Shown: positions 16,643 to 26,688, counted from the first letter of the stretch. The stretch is DNA of 64,000 nt from Paragemmobacter amnigenus (GCF_009908265.2 NZ_JAAATX020000010.1:1-64000); one strand, 5' to 3'. Program-made: numbers and translations. Notes: generated by a model not told the origin, from the sequence alone.

Positions 16643-18835
16643 TCACAGAAAACTCTGCGGATCGATATCCACCGCCAGCCGCAGATTGGCGGGCGGCTTC
16701 ACCTGCCCCACCCATTCCGCCAGCGCCGCCTGCAAGGGCACGCCCTTCTCGGCCTTGACCAGCAACCGCACCCGATGCCGCCCCCTGACCCGCGCAATCG
16801 GCGCAGGCGCAGGCCCGAACACGACCGCCCCCACCTTCCGCAACGGCCCATCCCGCCGCGCAAGTTCGCCCGCAAAATCAAACACCTGCGCGACATCGGG
16901 CGACGACAGGATCACCCCCGCCATCCGCCCGTAAGGCGGCACCCCCGCCGCCCGCCGCTCGGCCGCCTCGGCCCGCCAGAACGCCTCCTCGTCGCCCCCC
17001 AGAATGGCGCGGATCACCGGATGCTCCGGCTGGTGCGTCTGCAACAGGGCCACCCCCTTGCGCCCCTCCACCCGCCCCGCGCGCCCCGCGACCTGCCGCA
17101 TCAGCTGGAACGTCCGCTCCGCCGCCCGCAGGTCCGACCCCTGCAATCCAAGGTCCGCGTCGATCACTCCCACCAGCGTAAGCAGCGGAAAATTATGGCC
17201 TTTCGCCACGATCTGCGTGCCGATGACGATATCCGCCCCGCCCGCCGCAATCGCCTCGATCTGCGCCTTCAAGGCCCGTGCCGACCCGAACAGGTCCGAC
17301 GACAGCACCGCCACGCGGGCCTCGGGAAACCGCGCCGCCACCTCTTCGGCCAACCGCTCCACCCCTGGCCCGACCGCCGCCATCCGCCCCTCCACCCCGC
17401 AGGCCGGACAGGCCACGGGAACCGGCTTCGTCGCCCCGCATTGATGACAGACCAACCGCTTCTGGAACCGATGCTCCACCATCCGCGCGTCGCAATGATC
17501 GCAGCCCACCTGATGCCCGCAGGCCCGGCACAGCGTCACCGGCGCATAGCCGCGCCGGTTCAGGAACAGCATCGCCTGCTCGCCCTTCGCCACCCGCGCC
17601 GCCACCTCCGCCGCCAGCTTCGCGCTGATCCAGCGGTCGGCGGGCAGCTTCTCGGCCCGCATGTCGATGGCCCGCACATCCGGCATCTCCGCCGCGCCAT
17701 AGCGGGCCGACAGGTCCAGCCGGGAATACTTCCCCGCCTCCACATTCGCCCATGTCTCCAGCGACGGCGTGGCAGAGGCCAGCACCACAGGGCACCCCAC
17801 AATGGACGCCCGCAGCACCGCCATGTCGCGGGCGTTGTACAGAACCCCCTCCTCCTGCTTGTAAGAGGTGTCGTGTTCCTCATCCACCACGACCAGCCCA
17901 AGCCGTTGATAATGCAGGAACAAGGCCGACCGCGCCCCCACCACCACCGACGCGCCCCCCGTGGCGACCATCTTCCAGACCCGCCGCCGCTCCGTCTGCG
18001 TGACACCCGAATGCCACTCTGCCGGGCGCGCCCCGAAGCGCGCCTCGACCCGCGTCAGGAACTCCGCCGTCAGCGCGATCTCGGGCAGCAAAACCAAAGC
18101 CTGCCGCCCCGCCCGCAGACATTCCGCCACCGCCTCCAGATAGACCTCGGTCTTCCCCGACCCTGTCACGCCCTTCAGCAGCGTGGTCGAATACTCCCCC
18201 GCTGCCACCGCCGCGACCAAGGCATCCGCCGCCGCGACCTGATCCCCCTGCAACTCCGGCCCGCCCTTGGGGTCCAGCACCGGAAACGGCAGATCGCGCG
18301 GCGCCTCCTCCTCGACCACCACGCCCAGCTTCACCAGCCCCTTCACCACCGACGTCCCGCAGCCCGCCTCCTCGGCCAGCTCGCCCAGCGTCATCGGCGC
18401 CCCGCCATAGGCGCGCAGCGCCTCCACCACCCTGTGCCGCGCATCGGTCAACTGGTTCGGCACCGCGCCGCCCAGCCGGTACACCCGCCGCAGCGCCGCC
18501 CCCTCCATCAACCCCGGCGCGCGGGTGGCCAGCCGCAGCATCTGCGGCAAGGGAGTCAACGTATAATCCGCAGCCTTTGTCAGGAACGCCCGCAATTCCG
18601 CCCGCATCGGCGGCGCGTCCAGCACCCGCCCCACGGGCCGGACCTTGGCGATGTCCCAATCGCCGCGCCCCCGCCCCCAGACCACCCCCAGAACGCGGCG
18701 CGGCCCCAAGGGCACCTCGACGAAATCCCCGTCCCCGCAGCCCCCTTCCGGCGCGCGGTAATCCAGCACGCGCCCCAAGGGCTCGGTCGTCAGGACGCCG
18801 ACAAGTTCTCCCGCCTGATAGGTCCGGTCATACAC
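16643..18835 (-). CDS. priA: Primosomal protein N' (replication-restart helicase PriA)
   Basis: Superfamily 2 DNA helicase that reloads the replisome at stalled forks. It has 730 residues from a GTG start; an in-frame TAA two codons upstream blocks any longer form. Motifs: Walker A GVTGSGKTEVY, DEEH box VVVDEEHDTSYKQEEG, NRRGYAP, the zinc cysteines CRACGHQVGCDHC, CHQCG and CPAC, and the helicase VI region QVAGRAGR. The N-terminal 3'-OH-binding domain is intact. Transcribed alone, divergent from the aldolase gene. Confidence 0.95.
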   Translation of the reverse strand: MYDRTYQAGELVGVLTTEPLGRVLDYRAPEGGCGDGDFVEVPLGPRRVLGVVWGRGRGDWDIAKVRPVGRVLDAPPMRAELRAFLTKAADYTLTPLPQMLRLATRAPGLMEGAALRRVYRLGGAVPNQLTDARHRVVEALRAYGGAPMTLGELAEEAGCGTSVVKGLVKLGVVVEEEAPRDLPFPVLDPKGGPELQGDQVAAADALVAAVAAGEYSTTLLKGVTGSGKTEVYLEAVAECLRAGRQALVLLPEIALTAEFLTRVEARFGARPAEWHSGVTQTERRRVWKMVATGGASVVVGARSALFLHYQRLGLVVVDEEHDTSYKQEEGVLYNARDMAVLRASIVGCPVVLASATPSLETWANVEAGKYSRLDLSARYGAAEMPDVRAIDMRAEKLPADRWISAKLAAEVAARVAKGEQAMLFLNRRGYAPVTLCRACGHQVGCDHCDARMVEHRFQKRLVCHQCGATKPVPVACPACGVEGRMAAVGPGVERLAEEVAARFPEARVAVLSSDLFGSARALKAQIEAIAAGGADIVIGTQIVAKGHNFPLLTLVGVIDADLGLQGSDLRAAERTFQLMRQVAGRAGRVEGRKGVALLQTHQPEHPVIRAILGGDEEAFWRAEAAERRAAGVPPYGRMAGVILSSPDVAQVFDFAGELARRDGPLRKVGAVVFGPAPAPIARVRGRHRVRLLVKAEKGVPLQAALAEWVGQVKPPANLRLAVDIDPQSFL

Positions 18836-18935
18836 CTGTTAGCGCTCACATACATTTTCGCCGGACCACTTCCGCCCAGCCCCCACTTGGGGTAAACCCG
18901 CCCCCGAACCCCCGCAACCCATAAGGACCGCGCCG

Positions 18936-19589
18936 ATGAAATTCTTTGTGGATACCGCCGATGTCGAAGCCATCGCCGAACTCAACGATCTGGGCATGGT
19001 CGATGGCGTCACCACCAACCCCTCGCTGATCCTGAAATCCGGCCGCGACATCATCGAAGTGACGAAGGAAATCTGCTCCATCGTCTCGGGCCCCGTTTCC
19101 GCCGAAGTCGTCGCGCTCAAGGCCGAGGACATGATCGCCGAAGGCCGCAAACTGGCCGAGATCGCGCCGAACATCGCGGTCAAGGTGCCGCTGACCTGGG
19201 ACGGGCTCAAGACCTGCAAGGTGCTGTCCTCCGAAGGCAAGATGGTGAACGTCACCCTCTGCTTCTCGGCCAATCAGGCGCTTCTCGCCGCCAAGGCGGG
19301 CGCCACCTTCATCTCGCCCTTCATCGGTCGGCTGGACGACATCAACCTCGACGGTCTGGAACTGATCTCCGACATCCGCGAGATCTATGACAATTACGGC
19401 TTCGACACCCAGATCCTCGCCGCCTCCATCCGCACCGCAAACCACGTCACCCAATGCGCCCTGATCGGCGCCGACGTGATGACCGCGCCGCCCGCCGTGA
19501 TCAAGGCAATGGCCTCGCATGTCCTCACCGACAAGGGGCTGGACCAGTTCATGAAGGACTGGGCAAAAACGGGGCAGAAAATCATCTGA
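18936..19589 (+). CDS. Transaldolase-like fructose-6-phosphate aldolase
   Basis: Class I aldolase of the small transaldolase/FSA subfamily. It has 217 residues, matching FSA-type enzymes rather than the 310+ residue TalB. Features: [20 protein letters not shown], the GVTTNPSLI signature, and Schiff-base Lys83 in NIAVKVPLT. It could act as transaldolase in the pentose phosphate pathway or as fructose-6-phosphate aldolase; sequence alone does not decide. TAAGGA precedes the ATG. Divergent from priA (100 nt between starts). Confidence 0.9.
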   Translation: MKFFVDTADVEAIAELNDLGMVDGVTTNPSLILKSGRDIIEVTKEICSIVSGPVSAEVVALKAEDMIAEGRKLAEIAPNIAVKVPLTWDGLKTCKVLSSEGKMVNVTLCFSANQALLAAKAGATFISPFIGRLDDINLDGLELISDIREIYDNYGFDTQILAASIRTANHVTQCALIGADVMTAPPAVIKAMASHVLTDKGLDQFMKDWAKTGQKII

Positions 19590-19643
19590 CCATCTGCTAT
19601 CCTGTCGCGCAAATCACCAAGAACGACACGGGCAGTAACCTGA

Positions 19644-20339
19644 ATGATCGAACCTGATTTGCGCGACCGGCTTCTCGCCGAACCCGAACTCCTGCTAGAG
19701 GATCGGGACGTGATGAACGCCCTGATCGCCGCCAACGAACGCACGATGGGCAACAACATCGTCGATCTGCGCGGCATCGCGATGGAACGGCTCGAGGCGC
19801 GGCTTGACCGGCTGGAGGATACCCACCGCTCGGTCATCGCCGCCGCCTACGAAAACCTTGCCGGCACCAATCAGGTCCACCGCGCCATCCTCCAGATGCT
19901 CGACCCGCTCAGCTTCGAGGATTTCCTCAAGACGCTGAACACCGAAGTCGCGGCCACCCTGCGCGTCGACTGCATCCGTCTGGTGCTGGAAAGCGTCCAG
20001 CCCGAGGACAGCCCCGCCCTGCTGCGGAAACTTGGCGATGTGCTCTACGTGGCCGAACCGGGATTCGTGGCGGACTATCTGGCAGGCGGGCGCAACGTGC
20101 CGATGCGCCCCGTCGTGCTGCGTCAGGTCGCGCCCGACAATGACAGCCTCTACGGCGACCGCTCCGGCTGGATCCGGTCCGAGGCGCTGATGCGGCTCGA
20201 CTTCGGCAAGGGCCGCCTGCCGGGAATGCTCGTGCTGGGGGCCGAGGACCCCCACCAGTTCAAGCCGACGCATGGCACCGACCTTCTGGCCTTCTTCGCG
20301 GGCGTCTTCGAACGCACGATGCGCCGCTGGCTGTCATGA
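19644..20339 (+). CDS. DUF484 family protein
   Basis: A 231-residue GAF-like cytosolic protein of the DUF484 family, characteristically next to xerC. Visible: the N-terminal leader LLAEPELLLEDRDVMNAL, a central coiled-coil (LEARLDRLEDTHRSVIAAAY), then an alpha/beta GAF-like part ending DPHQFKPTHGTDLLAFFAGV. It shares a 4-nt ATGA overlap with xerC, so the two are translationally coupled. The biochemical role is unknown. Confidence 0.9.
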   Translation: MIEPDLRDRLLAEPELLLEDRDVMNALIAANERTMGNNIVDLRGIAMERLEARLDRLEDTHRSVIAAAYENLAGTNQVHRAILQMLDPLSFEDFLKTLNTEVAATLRVDCIRLVLESVQPEDSPALLRKLGDVLYVAEPGFVADYLAGGRNVPMRPVVLRQVAPDNDSLYGDRSGWIRSEALMRLDFGKGRLPGMLVLGAEDPHQFKPTHGTDLLAFFAGVFERTMRRWLS

Positions 20340-21289
20340 CCGATCCGCGGGCAGCGTCCCACGCGCTCCCCCTGTCGCCGCAGGCGCGCGACGCGCTGTC
20401 CACTTGGCTGCGCCACCTGCGCGCGCTGGACGGCGCGGCGGAAAAGACCGTTTCGGCCTATGGCCGCGACGTGACCGGATACCTCGCCTTCCTTGCCCTG
20501 CACCGCGGCGGGACCGAAGGCACCGCCGCGCTGACCACGCTGCCTGCGACCGACCTGCGCGCCTGGATGGCACAGGAACGCGCGCGCGGCGTCTCGGCCC
20601 GCTCGCTCGCCCGCGCGCTTTCGGCGGTCAAGAACTTCACCCGCTGGCTGGCCGACCGCGACGGGCAGGACGCCACCACCATCCTCTCGGCGCGCGGCCC
20701 GAAATACCGCCGAAAACTCCCCCGCCCCCTGACCGAGGACGGAGCCCGCGCCATGCTCGACAGCGTGGGCGACACCGCGCGCGAGGACTGGATCGCCGCC
20801 CGCGACACTGCGGTCGTCACCCTCCTCTACGGCTGCGGCCTGCGGATCTCCGAGGCGCTGGGTCTGACCGCCGCCGCCCATCCCCTGCCGGATGTTCTGC
20901 GCATCACCGGCAAGGGCGGCAAGACCCGCCTTGTCCCCGTCCTGCCCGCGGCGCGGGACGCCGTGGCGCATTACGCGCGGCTCTGCCCCTTTACCCTGCC
21001 CCCCGACGGCCCCCTCTTCCGCGGGGCGCGGGGCGGCCCGTTGAACCCCCGCCTCATCGCGCTGGCGATGGAGCGCACGCGGATGCAGCTCGGCCTGCCC
21101 GCCACCGCCACGCCCCACGCGCTCCGCCACAGCTTCGCCACGCACCTCTTGTCGGCGGGCGGCGACCTGCGCGCGATACAGGAACTTCTCGGTCACGCCT
21201 CGCTTTCCACGACACAAGCCTATACAGCGGTCGACGCCGCGCGGCTGATGGATGTCTATGAAAAGGCCCACCCGCGCGCCCGAGCGTGA
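20336..21289 (+). CDS. xerC: Tyrosine recombinase XerC
   Basis: Site-specific recombinase that resolves chromosome dimers at dif together with XerD. It has 317 residues. An N-terminal SAM-like DNA-binding domain spans about 15-110. The catalytic residues are all visible: Arg170 (GCGLRISEAL), Lys193 (TGKGGKTR), His261 and Arg264 (HALRHSFATH), His287 (LLGHASL) and Tyr296 (TTQAYTAVD). Absence of att-like repeats or phage genes nearby argues for chromosomal XerC rather than an integrase. Confidence 0.93.
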   Translation: MTDPRAASHALPLSPQARDALSTWLRHLRALDGAAEKTVSAYGRDVTGYLAFLALHRGGTEGTAALTTLPATDLRAWMAQERARGVSARSLARALSAVKNFTRWLADRDGQDATTILSARGPKYRRKLPRPLTEDGARAMLDSVGDTAREDWIAARDTAVVTLLYGCGLRISEALGLTAAAHPLPDVLRITGKGGKTRLVPVLPAARDAVAHYARLCPFTLPPDGPLFRGARGGPLNPRLIALAMERTRMQLGLPATATPHALRHSFATHLLSAGGDLRAIQELLGHASLSTTQAYTAVDAARLMDVYEKAHPRARA

Positions 21290-21309
21290 TTGCCTAAAGG
21301 GGGTTTTCG

Positions 21310-22032
21310 GTGCAAACCAGCGGTATGGATATGCGTTTCAAAGCCCTCGGCGTCCACCTTCTCACCGCGACCGGCGCGGTGCTGTCGATGTTCGCCATGC
21401 TCGCCGCCGTCGAGGAAAAGTGGAGCCTGATGTTCCTCTGGCTCGTCGTGGCGCTCTTCGTGGACGGGATCGACGGACCCTTGGCGCGCCGCTACGACGT
21501 GACGAAGAACTGGCCCACCTATGACGGCGTCCTGATGGACCTGATCGTCGACTACCTGACCTATGTCTTCATCCCCGCCTACGCGCTGTTCAAATCCGGC
21601 CTTCTGCCGGGATGGACGGGCTGGCTTGCCATCATCGCCATCGTCTATGGGTCGGTCGTCTATTTCGCCGACACGCGGATGAAGACAAAGGACAAATCCT
21701 TCGCGGGCTTCCCGGGTTGCTGGAACATGGTCGTGCTCGTCCTCTTCGCCATCCATCCGGCGTGGTGGATCAGCCTGCTCGTGGTCGTGGCCCTGACGGT
21801 GGGGATGTTCACCAACCTGAAATTCGTCCACCCCGTCCGCACCAAGCGCTGGCGCAACATCACGCTGCCCATGGCTCTGGGCTGGTGCTTCTTCGCGGGC
21901 TGGGCGGCATGGGTCGACTTCTACCCGCAGAGCTGGGCGCTCTGGGGGCTGGTGATCACCTCGCTCTACCTGACCTTCGCGGGCATCGCGCAGCAGATCA
22001 TCCCCGACCGTACGGTCGCGCGGGTGGAGTGA
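21310..22032 (+). CDS. pcs: Phosphatidylcholine synthase
   Basis: Inner-membrane CDP-alcohol phosphatidyltransferase that condenses choline with CDP-diacylglycerol. It has 240 residues and about eight membrane segments. The motif reads DG-x2-AR-x12-G-x3-D-x3-D (Asp55 to Asp81). The 12-residue spacer is diagnostic of Pcs, where other family members have about 8. The GTG start at 21310 is preferred because AAAGGGGG lies 6 nt upstream; the ATG at 21325 has no such site. It follows xerC by 20 nt. Confidence 0.93.
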   Translation: MQTSGMDMRFKALGVHLLTATGAVLSMFAMLAAVEEKWSLMFLWLVVALFVDGIDGPLARRYDVTKNWPTYDGVLMDLIVDYLTYVFIPAYALFKSGLLPGWTGWLAIIAIVYGSVVYFADTRMKTKDKSFAGFPGCWNMVVLVLFAIHPAWWISLLVVVALTVGMFTNLKFVHPVRTKRWRNITLPMALGWCFFAGWAAWVDFYPQSWALWGLVITSLYLTFAGIAQQIIPDRTVARVE

Positions 22033-22262
22033 TTACGGAAATTACGTAAACTTTGCATCAAAGGTGCAAGGTCCTGTGAAAGGCTCCGGTGGAGCCTTGA
22101 GCAGGGCCGCCGGTAGGGCCGCGCGCGTCCCGCCGGGGAGTGCGCAGAATGCGCGCGCCCCGGGGGGGGCGGGGCGCGCGCGGCCCGTGCTTTGGGCACG
22201 GGCCGGAACCAACCGTCACGCCCGACGCCATGTAGGGCGGGGTTCACCCCGCCACCGCCCCG
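22033..22262. other. Hairpin-rich spacer between pcs and the EamA gene
   Basis: A 230-nt convergent gap. It contains an 8-bp perfect hairpin AAGGCTCC/GGAGCCTT (22080-22098), a possible end of pcs transcription. It also holds the double-hairpin element copy 3, and a GTAGGGCGGGG/CCCCGCC repeat at about 22231-22252 close to the end of the convergent EamA gene. Confidence 0.6.
22116..22222 (+). repeat. Intergenic double-hairpin element, copy 3
   Basis: A 19-bp stem (arms 22116-22134 and 22168-22186, one G-T pair) encloses an inner hairpin. A second perfect 9-bp stem GGCCCGTGC/GCACGGGCC with loop TTTGG (22182-22204) shares 5 nt with the first stem, so the two exclude each other in part. The tail reads GGAACCAACCGTCACGCC. 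Confidence 0.78.
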
Positions 22263-23099
22263 CTAAAGCCGCGTCAGCACCACCCCCGCCACGATCACCA
22301 CCGCCGCCACGGCCTTGTCCACGCCCATCTTCTCGCCAAAGGCCAGCCAGCCGATCAGCACGGCGAACAGGATCGACGTCTCGCGCAGCGCCGCCACCAC
22401 CGCCAGCGGCGCCACCGTCATCGCCCAGACCGACACCGCATAGGCCCCATAGGACGCAGCCGACGCGAAAGAGGCCACCGCCCATGCCTTGCCCTGCCGC
22501 GGCACGATGCCAAACCCCTTCCACAGCAGGATCCCCGTGGTGAAGATCAGCCCGTCCACCACGAACACCCACGCGACATAGGCCACCGCATCGCCCGACA
22601 CCCGCGCGCCCAGCCCGTCGATCATCGTATAGGTCGCCGTCGCACAGGCCGAACCCAGCGCAAAGGGCAGAAGCTTGCGGTCCTCGCCCCGCGTGAATAC
22701 CCCCCGCGCCATCAGCAGGATGCCAAAGCCCAGCACCGCCACGCCCAGATATTCATGCAGCGTGATCGCATCGGCCAATGCAAAGGCCCCGACCAGCGCC
22801 ACCACCATCGGCGCCGCCCCCCGCGCGATGGGATAGACGCGCGACAGATCGCCCCGCTCATAGGCAAAGACCAGAAAGGATTTATAGCAGAAATGCGTGC
22901 ATCCCGACGCGATCAGCCACCACCACACATGCGCGTCCGGAAAGGGCCGGAACAGCGCCACCGACAGGCCGATGGGGATCTCGGCTATGGACAGGACCAG
23001 CATCCCCCCCGCCTTCGAAGTGCCCAGCTTGATCAGCGCATTCCACAGCGCATGCAGGAAGGCGGCGGCCAGCACCGCCAGAAAGACGCCAAGGCTCAC
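22263..23099 (-). CDS. EamA/DMT family transporter
   Basis: A 278-residue membrane protein with about ten hydrophobic helices in two EamA repeats. It begins LGVFLAVLAAAFLHALWNAL and has ISFNK-like features such as SGCTHFCYKSFLVFAYERGD and IARGAAPMVVAL. The second repeat contains ALRETSILFAVLIGWLAFGE, a typical EamA segment. It may export a metabolite; substrate unknown. Divergent from rpsA. Confidence 0.88.
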   Translation of the reverse strand: MSLGVFLAVLAAAFLHALWNALIKLGTSKAGGMLVLSIAEIPIGLSVALFRPFPDAHVWWWLIASGCTHFCYKSFLVFAYERGDLSRVYPIARGAAPMVVALVGAFALADAITLHEYLGVAVLGFGILLMARGVFTRGEDRKLLPFALGSACATATYTMIDGLGARVSGDAVAYVAWVFVVDGLIFTTGILLWKGFGIVPRQGKAWAVASFASAASYGAYAVSVWAMTVAPLAVVAALRETSILFAVLIGWLAFGEKMGVDKAVAAVVIVAGVVLTRL

Positions 23100-23409
23100 G
23101 TTGCACCCGTCATCGGACCGACCCGCACAGGGCTAGGCGCTGCGCCCGCCTGCCGCAAGCGGTAAAGCCACCGGCACGGTCACTGGCACGACAGCCAGCA
23201 GCATCTGGCCTGATCCCGCCCGCAGGCAGCGGCCCCCCCGTTCAGGCTTGTTTTCCTTGGCCCAAGCGACTATAGGCCCCCCATCCCGACGGCAGAGTCG
23301 CCCCGCCTCCGGTTTTCCGGCACGCAGGCGGCTTTTTCCCGAAGGACCAGCCAAAGACCGGCGGAGCCAACCGCTTGGCCCGAAAACCATGACAAAGGAC
23401 AAACTGCAC
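23100..23409. other. Intergenic region upstream of rpsA
   Basis: No gene in 310 nt. It contains the rpsA promoter (23248-23276) and a roughly 125-nt GC-rich leader. The promoter of the divergent EamA gene must also lie here but is not evident. The cmk gene that commonly precedes rpsA in related bacteria is absent. Confidence 0.6.
23248..23276 (+). promoter_or_regulatory. Promoter of rpsA
   Basis: -35 TTGTTT and -10 TATAGG with an ideal 17-nt spacer, followed by the GC-rich discriminator CCCCCCATCC. A GC discriminator at a ribosomal-protein promoter fits stringent control by ppGpp; this is inferred. Confidence 0.65.
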
Positions 23410-25089
23410 ATGTGCGCCAAGAACGCTATGGAAGAATTTGAAGCCCTCCTGAAAGAGAGCTTCGAGATCGACACGCCCGAAGAGGGCACGGTCGTCAAAG
23501 GCAAGGTCATCGCCATCGAGGCGGGCCAGGCCATCGTCGATGTCGGCTACAAGATGGAAGGCCGTATCGACCTGAAGGAATTCGCGAATCCCGGCGAAGC
23601 GCCGTCGATCGAGGTCGGCGACGAGGTCGAGGTCTATCTTGACCGCGTCGAGAATGCCCGCGGCGAAGCCGTGATCAGCCGCGAGAAGGCCCGCCGCGAA
23701 GAGGCATGGGACCGTCTCGAAAAGGCCTACGCCTCCGAAACCCGCGTCGAAGGCGCGATCTTCGGCCGCGTCAAGGGTGGCTTCACCGTCGATCTGGGCG
23801 GTGCCGTGGCCTTCCTGCCCGGTTCGCAGGTCGACGTCCGCCCCGTGCGCGATGCAGGCCCGCTCATGGGCATGAAGCAGCCCTTCCAGATCCTCAAGAT
23901 GGACCGTCGCCGCGGCAATATCGTCGTGTCGCGCCGCGCCATCCTGGAAGAATCGCGCGCCGAACAGCGCGCCGAAGTCATCGGCAACCTGACCGAAGGC
24001 CAGACCATCGACGGCGTCGTGAAGAACATCACCGAATACGGTGCCTTCGTCGACCTCGGCGGCGTTGACGGCCTGCTGCACGTCACCGACATGGCATGGC
24101 GCCGCGTCAACCACCCGTCCGAGATCCTCGCCATCGGCGAGACGATCAAGGTGCAGGTCATCAAGATCAACAAGGAAACCCACCGCATCAGCCTCGGCAT
24201 GAAGCAGCTGCAGGCCGATCCGTGGGATGCCGTGGAACGCGCCTATCCGCTGGGTTCGGTCCACAAGGGCCGCGTGACCAACATCACCGATTACGGCGCC
24301 TTCGTGGAGCTGGAAGCCGGCGTCGAAGGTCTGGTCCACGTCTCGGAAATGAGCTGGACCAAAAAGAACGTGCACCCCGGCAAGATCGTCTCCACCTCGC
24401 AGGAAGTGGACGTCATGGTGCTGGAAATCGACAGCGCCAAGCGCCGCGTGTCGCTGGGTCTCAAGCAGACCATGCGTAACCCGTGGGAAGTCTTTGCCGA
24501 AACCCACCCCGTGGGGTCGACCATCGAAGGCGAAGTCAAGAACATCACCGAATTCGGTCTGTTCGTCGGCCTCGACAACGACATCGACGGCATGGTCCAC
24601 CTGTCCGACCTGTCGTGGGACCAGCGTGGCGAAGACGCGATCCAGAACTACCGCAAGGGCGACGTGGTCAAGGCCGCCGTCACCGAAGTCGACGTCGAGA
24701 AAGAGCGTATCTCGCTCTCGATCAAGGCTCTGGGCGACGACAGCTTCACCGATGCCGTTGACGGCGTGAAGCGTGGCTCGGTCATCACCGTGACCGTCAC
24801 CGCCATCGAAGAAGGCGGGGTCGAGGTGGAATACAACGGCGCCAAGTCGTTCATCCGCCGTTCGGACCTGTCGCGCGACCGCGCCGACCAGCGCCCCGAG
24901 CGTTTCTCGGTGGGCGACCACGTCGACGTCCGCGTCACCAACATCGACCCCAAGACCCGCCGTCTGGGCCTGTCGATCAAGGCGCGCGAGATCGCGGAAG
25001 AGAAAGAGGCCGTGGAACAGTACGGTTCGTCCGATTCGGGCGCGTCGCTGGGCGACATCCTCGGCGCGGCGCTCAAGGGCGGCAACTAA
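23410..25089 (+). CDS. rpsA: 30S ribosomal protein S1
   Basis: Ribosomal protein that binds mRNA ahead of the ribosome site. The start at 23410 (559 residues, [18 protein letters not shown]) has AAGGA upstream and matches family N-termini. ATGs at 23389 and 23428 are alternatives. Six S1/OB repeats can be traced by repeated blocks such as [37 protein letters not shown] and [19 protein letters not shown]. The codon choice is noticeably biased, as in highly expressed genes. Followed by a strong terminator and then ihfB. Confidence 0.97.
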   Translation: MCAKNAMEEFEALLKESFEIDTPEEGTVVKGKVIAIEAGQAIVDVGYKMEGRIDLKEFANPGEAPSIEVGDEVEVYLDRVENARGEAVISREKARREEAWDRLEKAYASETRVEGAIFGRVKGGFTVDLGGAVAFLPGSQVDVRPVRDAGPLMGMKQPFQILKMDRRRGNIVVSRRAILEESRAEQRAEVIGNLTEGQTIDGVVKNITEYGAFVDLGGVDGLLHVTDMAWRRVNHPSEILAIGETIKVQVIKINKETHRISLGMKQLQADPWDAVERAYPLGSVHKGRVTNITDYGAFVELEAGVEGLVHVSEMSWTKKNVHPGKIVSTSQEVDVMVLEIDSAKRRVSLGLKQTMRNPWEVFAETHPVGSTIEGEVKNITEFGLFVGLDNDIDGMVHLSDLSWDQRGEDAIQNYRKGDVVKAAVTEVDVEKERISLSIKALGDDSFTDAVDGVKRGSVITVTVTAIEEGGVEVEYNGAKSFIRRSDLSRDRADQRPERFSVGDHVDVRVTNIDPKTRRLGLSIKAREIAEEKEAVEQYGSSDSGASLGDILGAALKGGN

Positions 25090-25116
25090 GCCGATCCCGC
25101 ACTGCGATGACAGACG

Positions 25117-25150
25117 GAAAGGCCCCGCCATGGCGGGGCCTTTCTGCTTT
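25117..25150 (+). terminator. Terminator of rpsA
   Basis: 13-bp perfect stem GAAAGGCCCCGCC/GGCGGGGCCTTTC followed by TGCTTTT, 28 nt after the rpsA stop. Strong intrinsic terminator. Confidence 0.9.
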
Positions 25151-25237
25151 TCGCTGCATCCGGCCCGTGCCACCTGCCCGCAGGGTTGCGCCCGTGCCGC
25201 AGGAGGGACGGCATCGTCAATCCGCTTGTCGTTTTCG

Positions 25238-25265
25238 TTGTGCGGTTGGTTTTTTTGCCTATAGT
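25238..25265 (+). promoter_or_regulatory. Promoter of ihfB
   Basis: -35 TTGTGC and -10 TATAGT with a 16-nt spacer containing a run of seven T. It lies 55 nt upstream of the ATG and after the rpsA terminator, so ihfB has its own promoter. Confidence 0.6.
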
Positions 25266-25319
25266 CCAATCCAAACAACATCGTGGCATCCGGCCAACGG
25301 GGCCACAGGGGGGACATGG

Positions 25320-25604
25320 ATGATCCGTTCGGAACTGATCCAGAAGATCGCGGACGAGAACCCGCATCTCACGCAGCGGCATGTAGAGCGGATCGTGAAC
25401 ACGGTCTTCGAGGAAATCATCGAGGCGCTCGCCAAGGGTGACCGCGTCGAGTTGCGCGGTTTCGGGGCCTTCTCGGTCAAGTCCCGCGATGCCCGCGTCG
25501 GCCGCAACCCCCGCACCGGCGAGGCGGTCAAGGTCGACGACAAGAAGGTGCCCTTCTTCAAGACCGGCAAACTCCTGCGCGACCGCCTGAACGGCAAGGG
25601 CTGA
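25320..25604 (+). CDS. ihfB: Integration host factor subunit beta
   Basis: DNA-bending HU/IHF-family protein that forms a heterodimer with IhfA. It has 94 residues from the ATG at 25320 ([19 protein letters not shown]). The frame stays open upstream but that part covers the terminator and promoter. The signature is [20 protein letters not shown] with the intercalating Pro in the beta-arm. Typical neighbour of rpsA. Confidence 0.95.
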   Translation: MIRSELIQKIADENPHLTQRHVERIVNTVFEEIIEALAKGDRVELRGFGAFSVKSRDARVGRNPRTGEAVKVDDKKVPFFKTGKLLRDRLNGKG

Positions 25605-25679
25605 CCGCCCCCGCCGCATCCGGCTTGCACCTTGCGCGACGCGGCGCGATAGTCGGGCAGACCCCGGCAGGAGTGCCCG

Positions 25680-26042
25680 ATGCTGCGCTATATCCGCTAT
25701 GTCCTGATCGCCGTCCTGATGGTGCTCCTGCTCACCGTGGCGCTGGCAAACCGCGCGGTCGTGCCCGTCCGCCTCCTGCCCGAGGATGTGGGGGCGCTCT
25801 TCGGCGTGACATGGCAGATGGAGATGCCGCTCTTCCTCGTGCTTTTCGGCGGGGTCGTGGCGGGGGTGGTGATCGGCTTCACATGGGAATGGCTGCGCGA
25901 ACACAAGCACCGCAAGACGGCGAGCGAGAAGAAGCGCGAGGTCGCGCGTCTGGAACGCGAACTGGCCGTGATGCGCGATTCCACCACCGTTCCGGGTGAC
26001 GACGTGCTCGCCCTGATCGAAAAGCCGCGCAAGGCTGGCTGA
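25680..26042 (+). CDS. LapA family membrane protein
   Basis: A 120-residue protein with two membrane helices (about 5-24 and 48-68) and a C-terminal basic/acidic coiled-coil ([20 protein letters not shown]). The layout matches the lipopolysaccharide-assembly protein A (LapA/YciS) domain. In enterics LapA helps tether regulators of lipopolysaccharide synthesis; here the role is inferred. It lies 4 nt before trpF and was probably cotranscribed with it. Confidence 0.82.
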   Translation: MLRYIRYVLIAVLMVLLLTVALANRAVVPVRLLPEDVGALFGVTWQMEMPLFLVLFGGVVAGVVIGFTWEWLREHKHRKTASEKKREVARLERELAVMRDSTTVPGDDVLALIEKPRKAG

Positions 26043-26046
26043 TCCG

Positions 26047-26688
26047 ATGACCGACATCCGCGTCAAGATCTGCGGTCTGCGGACCGAAGCCGATGTTGCC
26101 GCCGTCGCGGCGGCGGGCGCGGCCTATGCGGGCTTCGTCTTCTTCGCCAAATCCCCCCGCAACCTGACCATCGCACAGGCCGCCACGCTGGCCCTTGCTG
26201 CCCCGCCCGGTCTGGCCAAGGTCGCGCTGGTGGTCGATGCCGATGACGACACGCTGGACGCCATCGTGGGTGGCGTCCCTCTGGACATGCTGCAACTTCA
26301 CGGCCACGAATCCCCCGACCGCGTGGCCGAAATCCGCGCCCGCTACGGCCTGCCGGTGATGAAGGCGGTAGGTGTGGCCGACGAAGGCGACCTTGCCGCG
26401 CTTTTCGACTATTCCACCGTGGCGGACCAGATCCTGATCGACGCCAAACCGCCCAAGGGCGCGGCGCTGCCGGGTGGCAACGGGCTGTCCTTCGACTGGC
26501 GTCTGGTGGCGCAACGCCGCTGGCTGCGCCCGTGGATGCTGGCCGGCGGCCTGACGCCGGACAACGTGGCCGAGGCCATCCGCCTGACCAATGCCCGTCA
26601 GGTCGACGTCTCCTCGGGCGTCGAAAGCGCGCCGGGGGTCAAGGACGCCGCGCGGATCACAGCCTTCGTGAAGGCCGCACAGGCCTAG
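26047..26688 (+). CDS. trpF: Phosphoribosylanthranilate isomerase
   Basis: TIM-barrel isomerase of tryptophan synthesis that converts N-(5-phosphoribosyl)anthranilate to CdRP. It has 213 residues. Motifs: [12 protein letters not shown] with the catalytic Cys, [15 protein letters not shown], the phosphate-binding [14 protein letters not shown] and [15 protein letters not shown]. Its TAG stop is the first position of a palindrome array that separates it from trpB. Confidence 0.96.
   Translation: MTDIRVKICGLRTEADVAAVAAAGAAYAGFVFFAKSPRNLTIAQAATLALAAPPGLAKVALVVDADDDTLDAIVGGVPLDMLQLHGHESPDRVAEIRARYGLPVMKAVGVADEGDLAALFDYSTVADQILIDAKPPKGAALPGGNGLSFDWRLVAQRRWLRPWMLAGGLTPDNVAEAIRLTNARQVDVSSGVESAPGVKDAARITAFVKAAQA

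Noticed and set aside
16328-18895. An 855-codon plus-strand frame across priA
   Set aside because: Arg/Pro/His-rich with no recognisable domain; PriA on the minus strand is complete.
20336-21289. Phage or island integrase
   Set aside because: Position after DUF484, length and catalytic set fit chromosomal XerC, and there are no flanking att repeats or mobile genes.
23242-25317. A 691-codon open frame opposite rpsA
   Set aside because: Composition is dominated by Val, Asp, Gly and Phe with no motif; the plus strand encodes all six S1 repeats.
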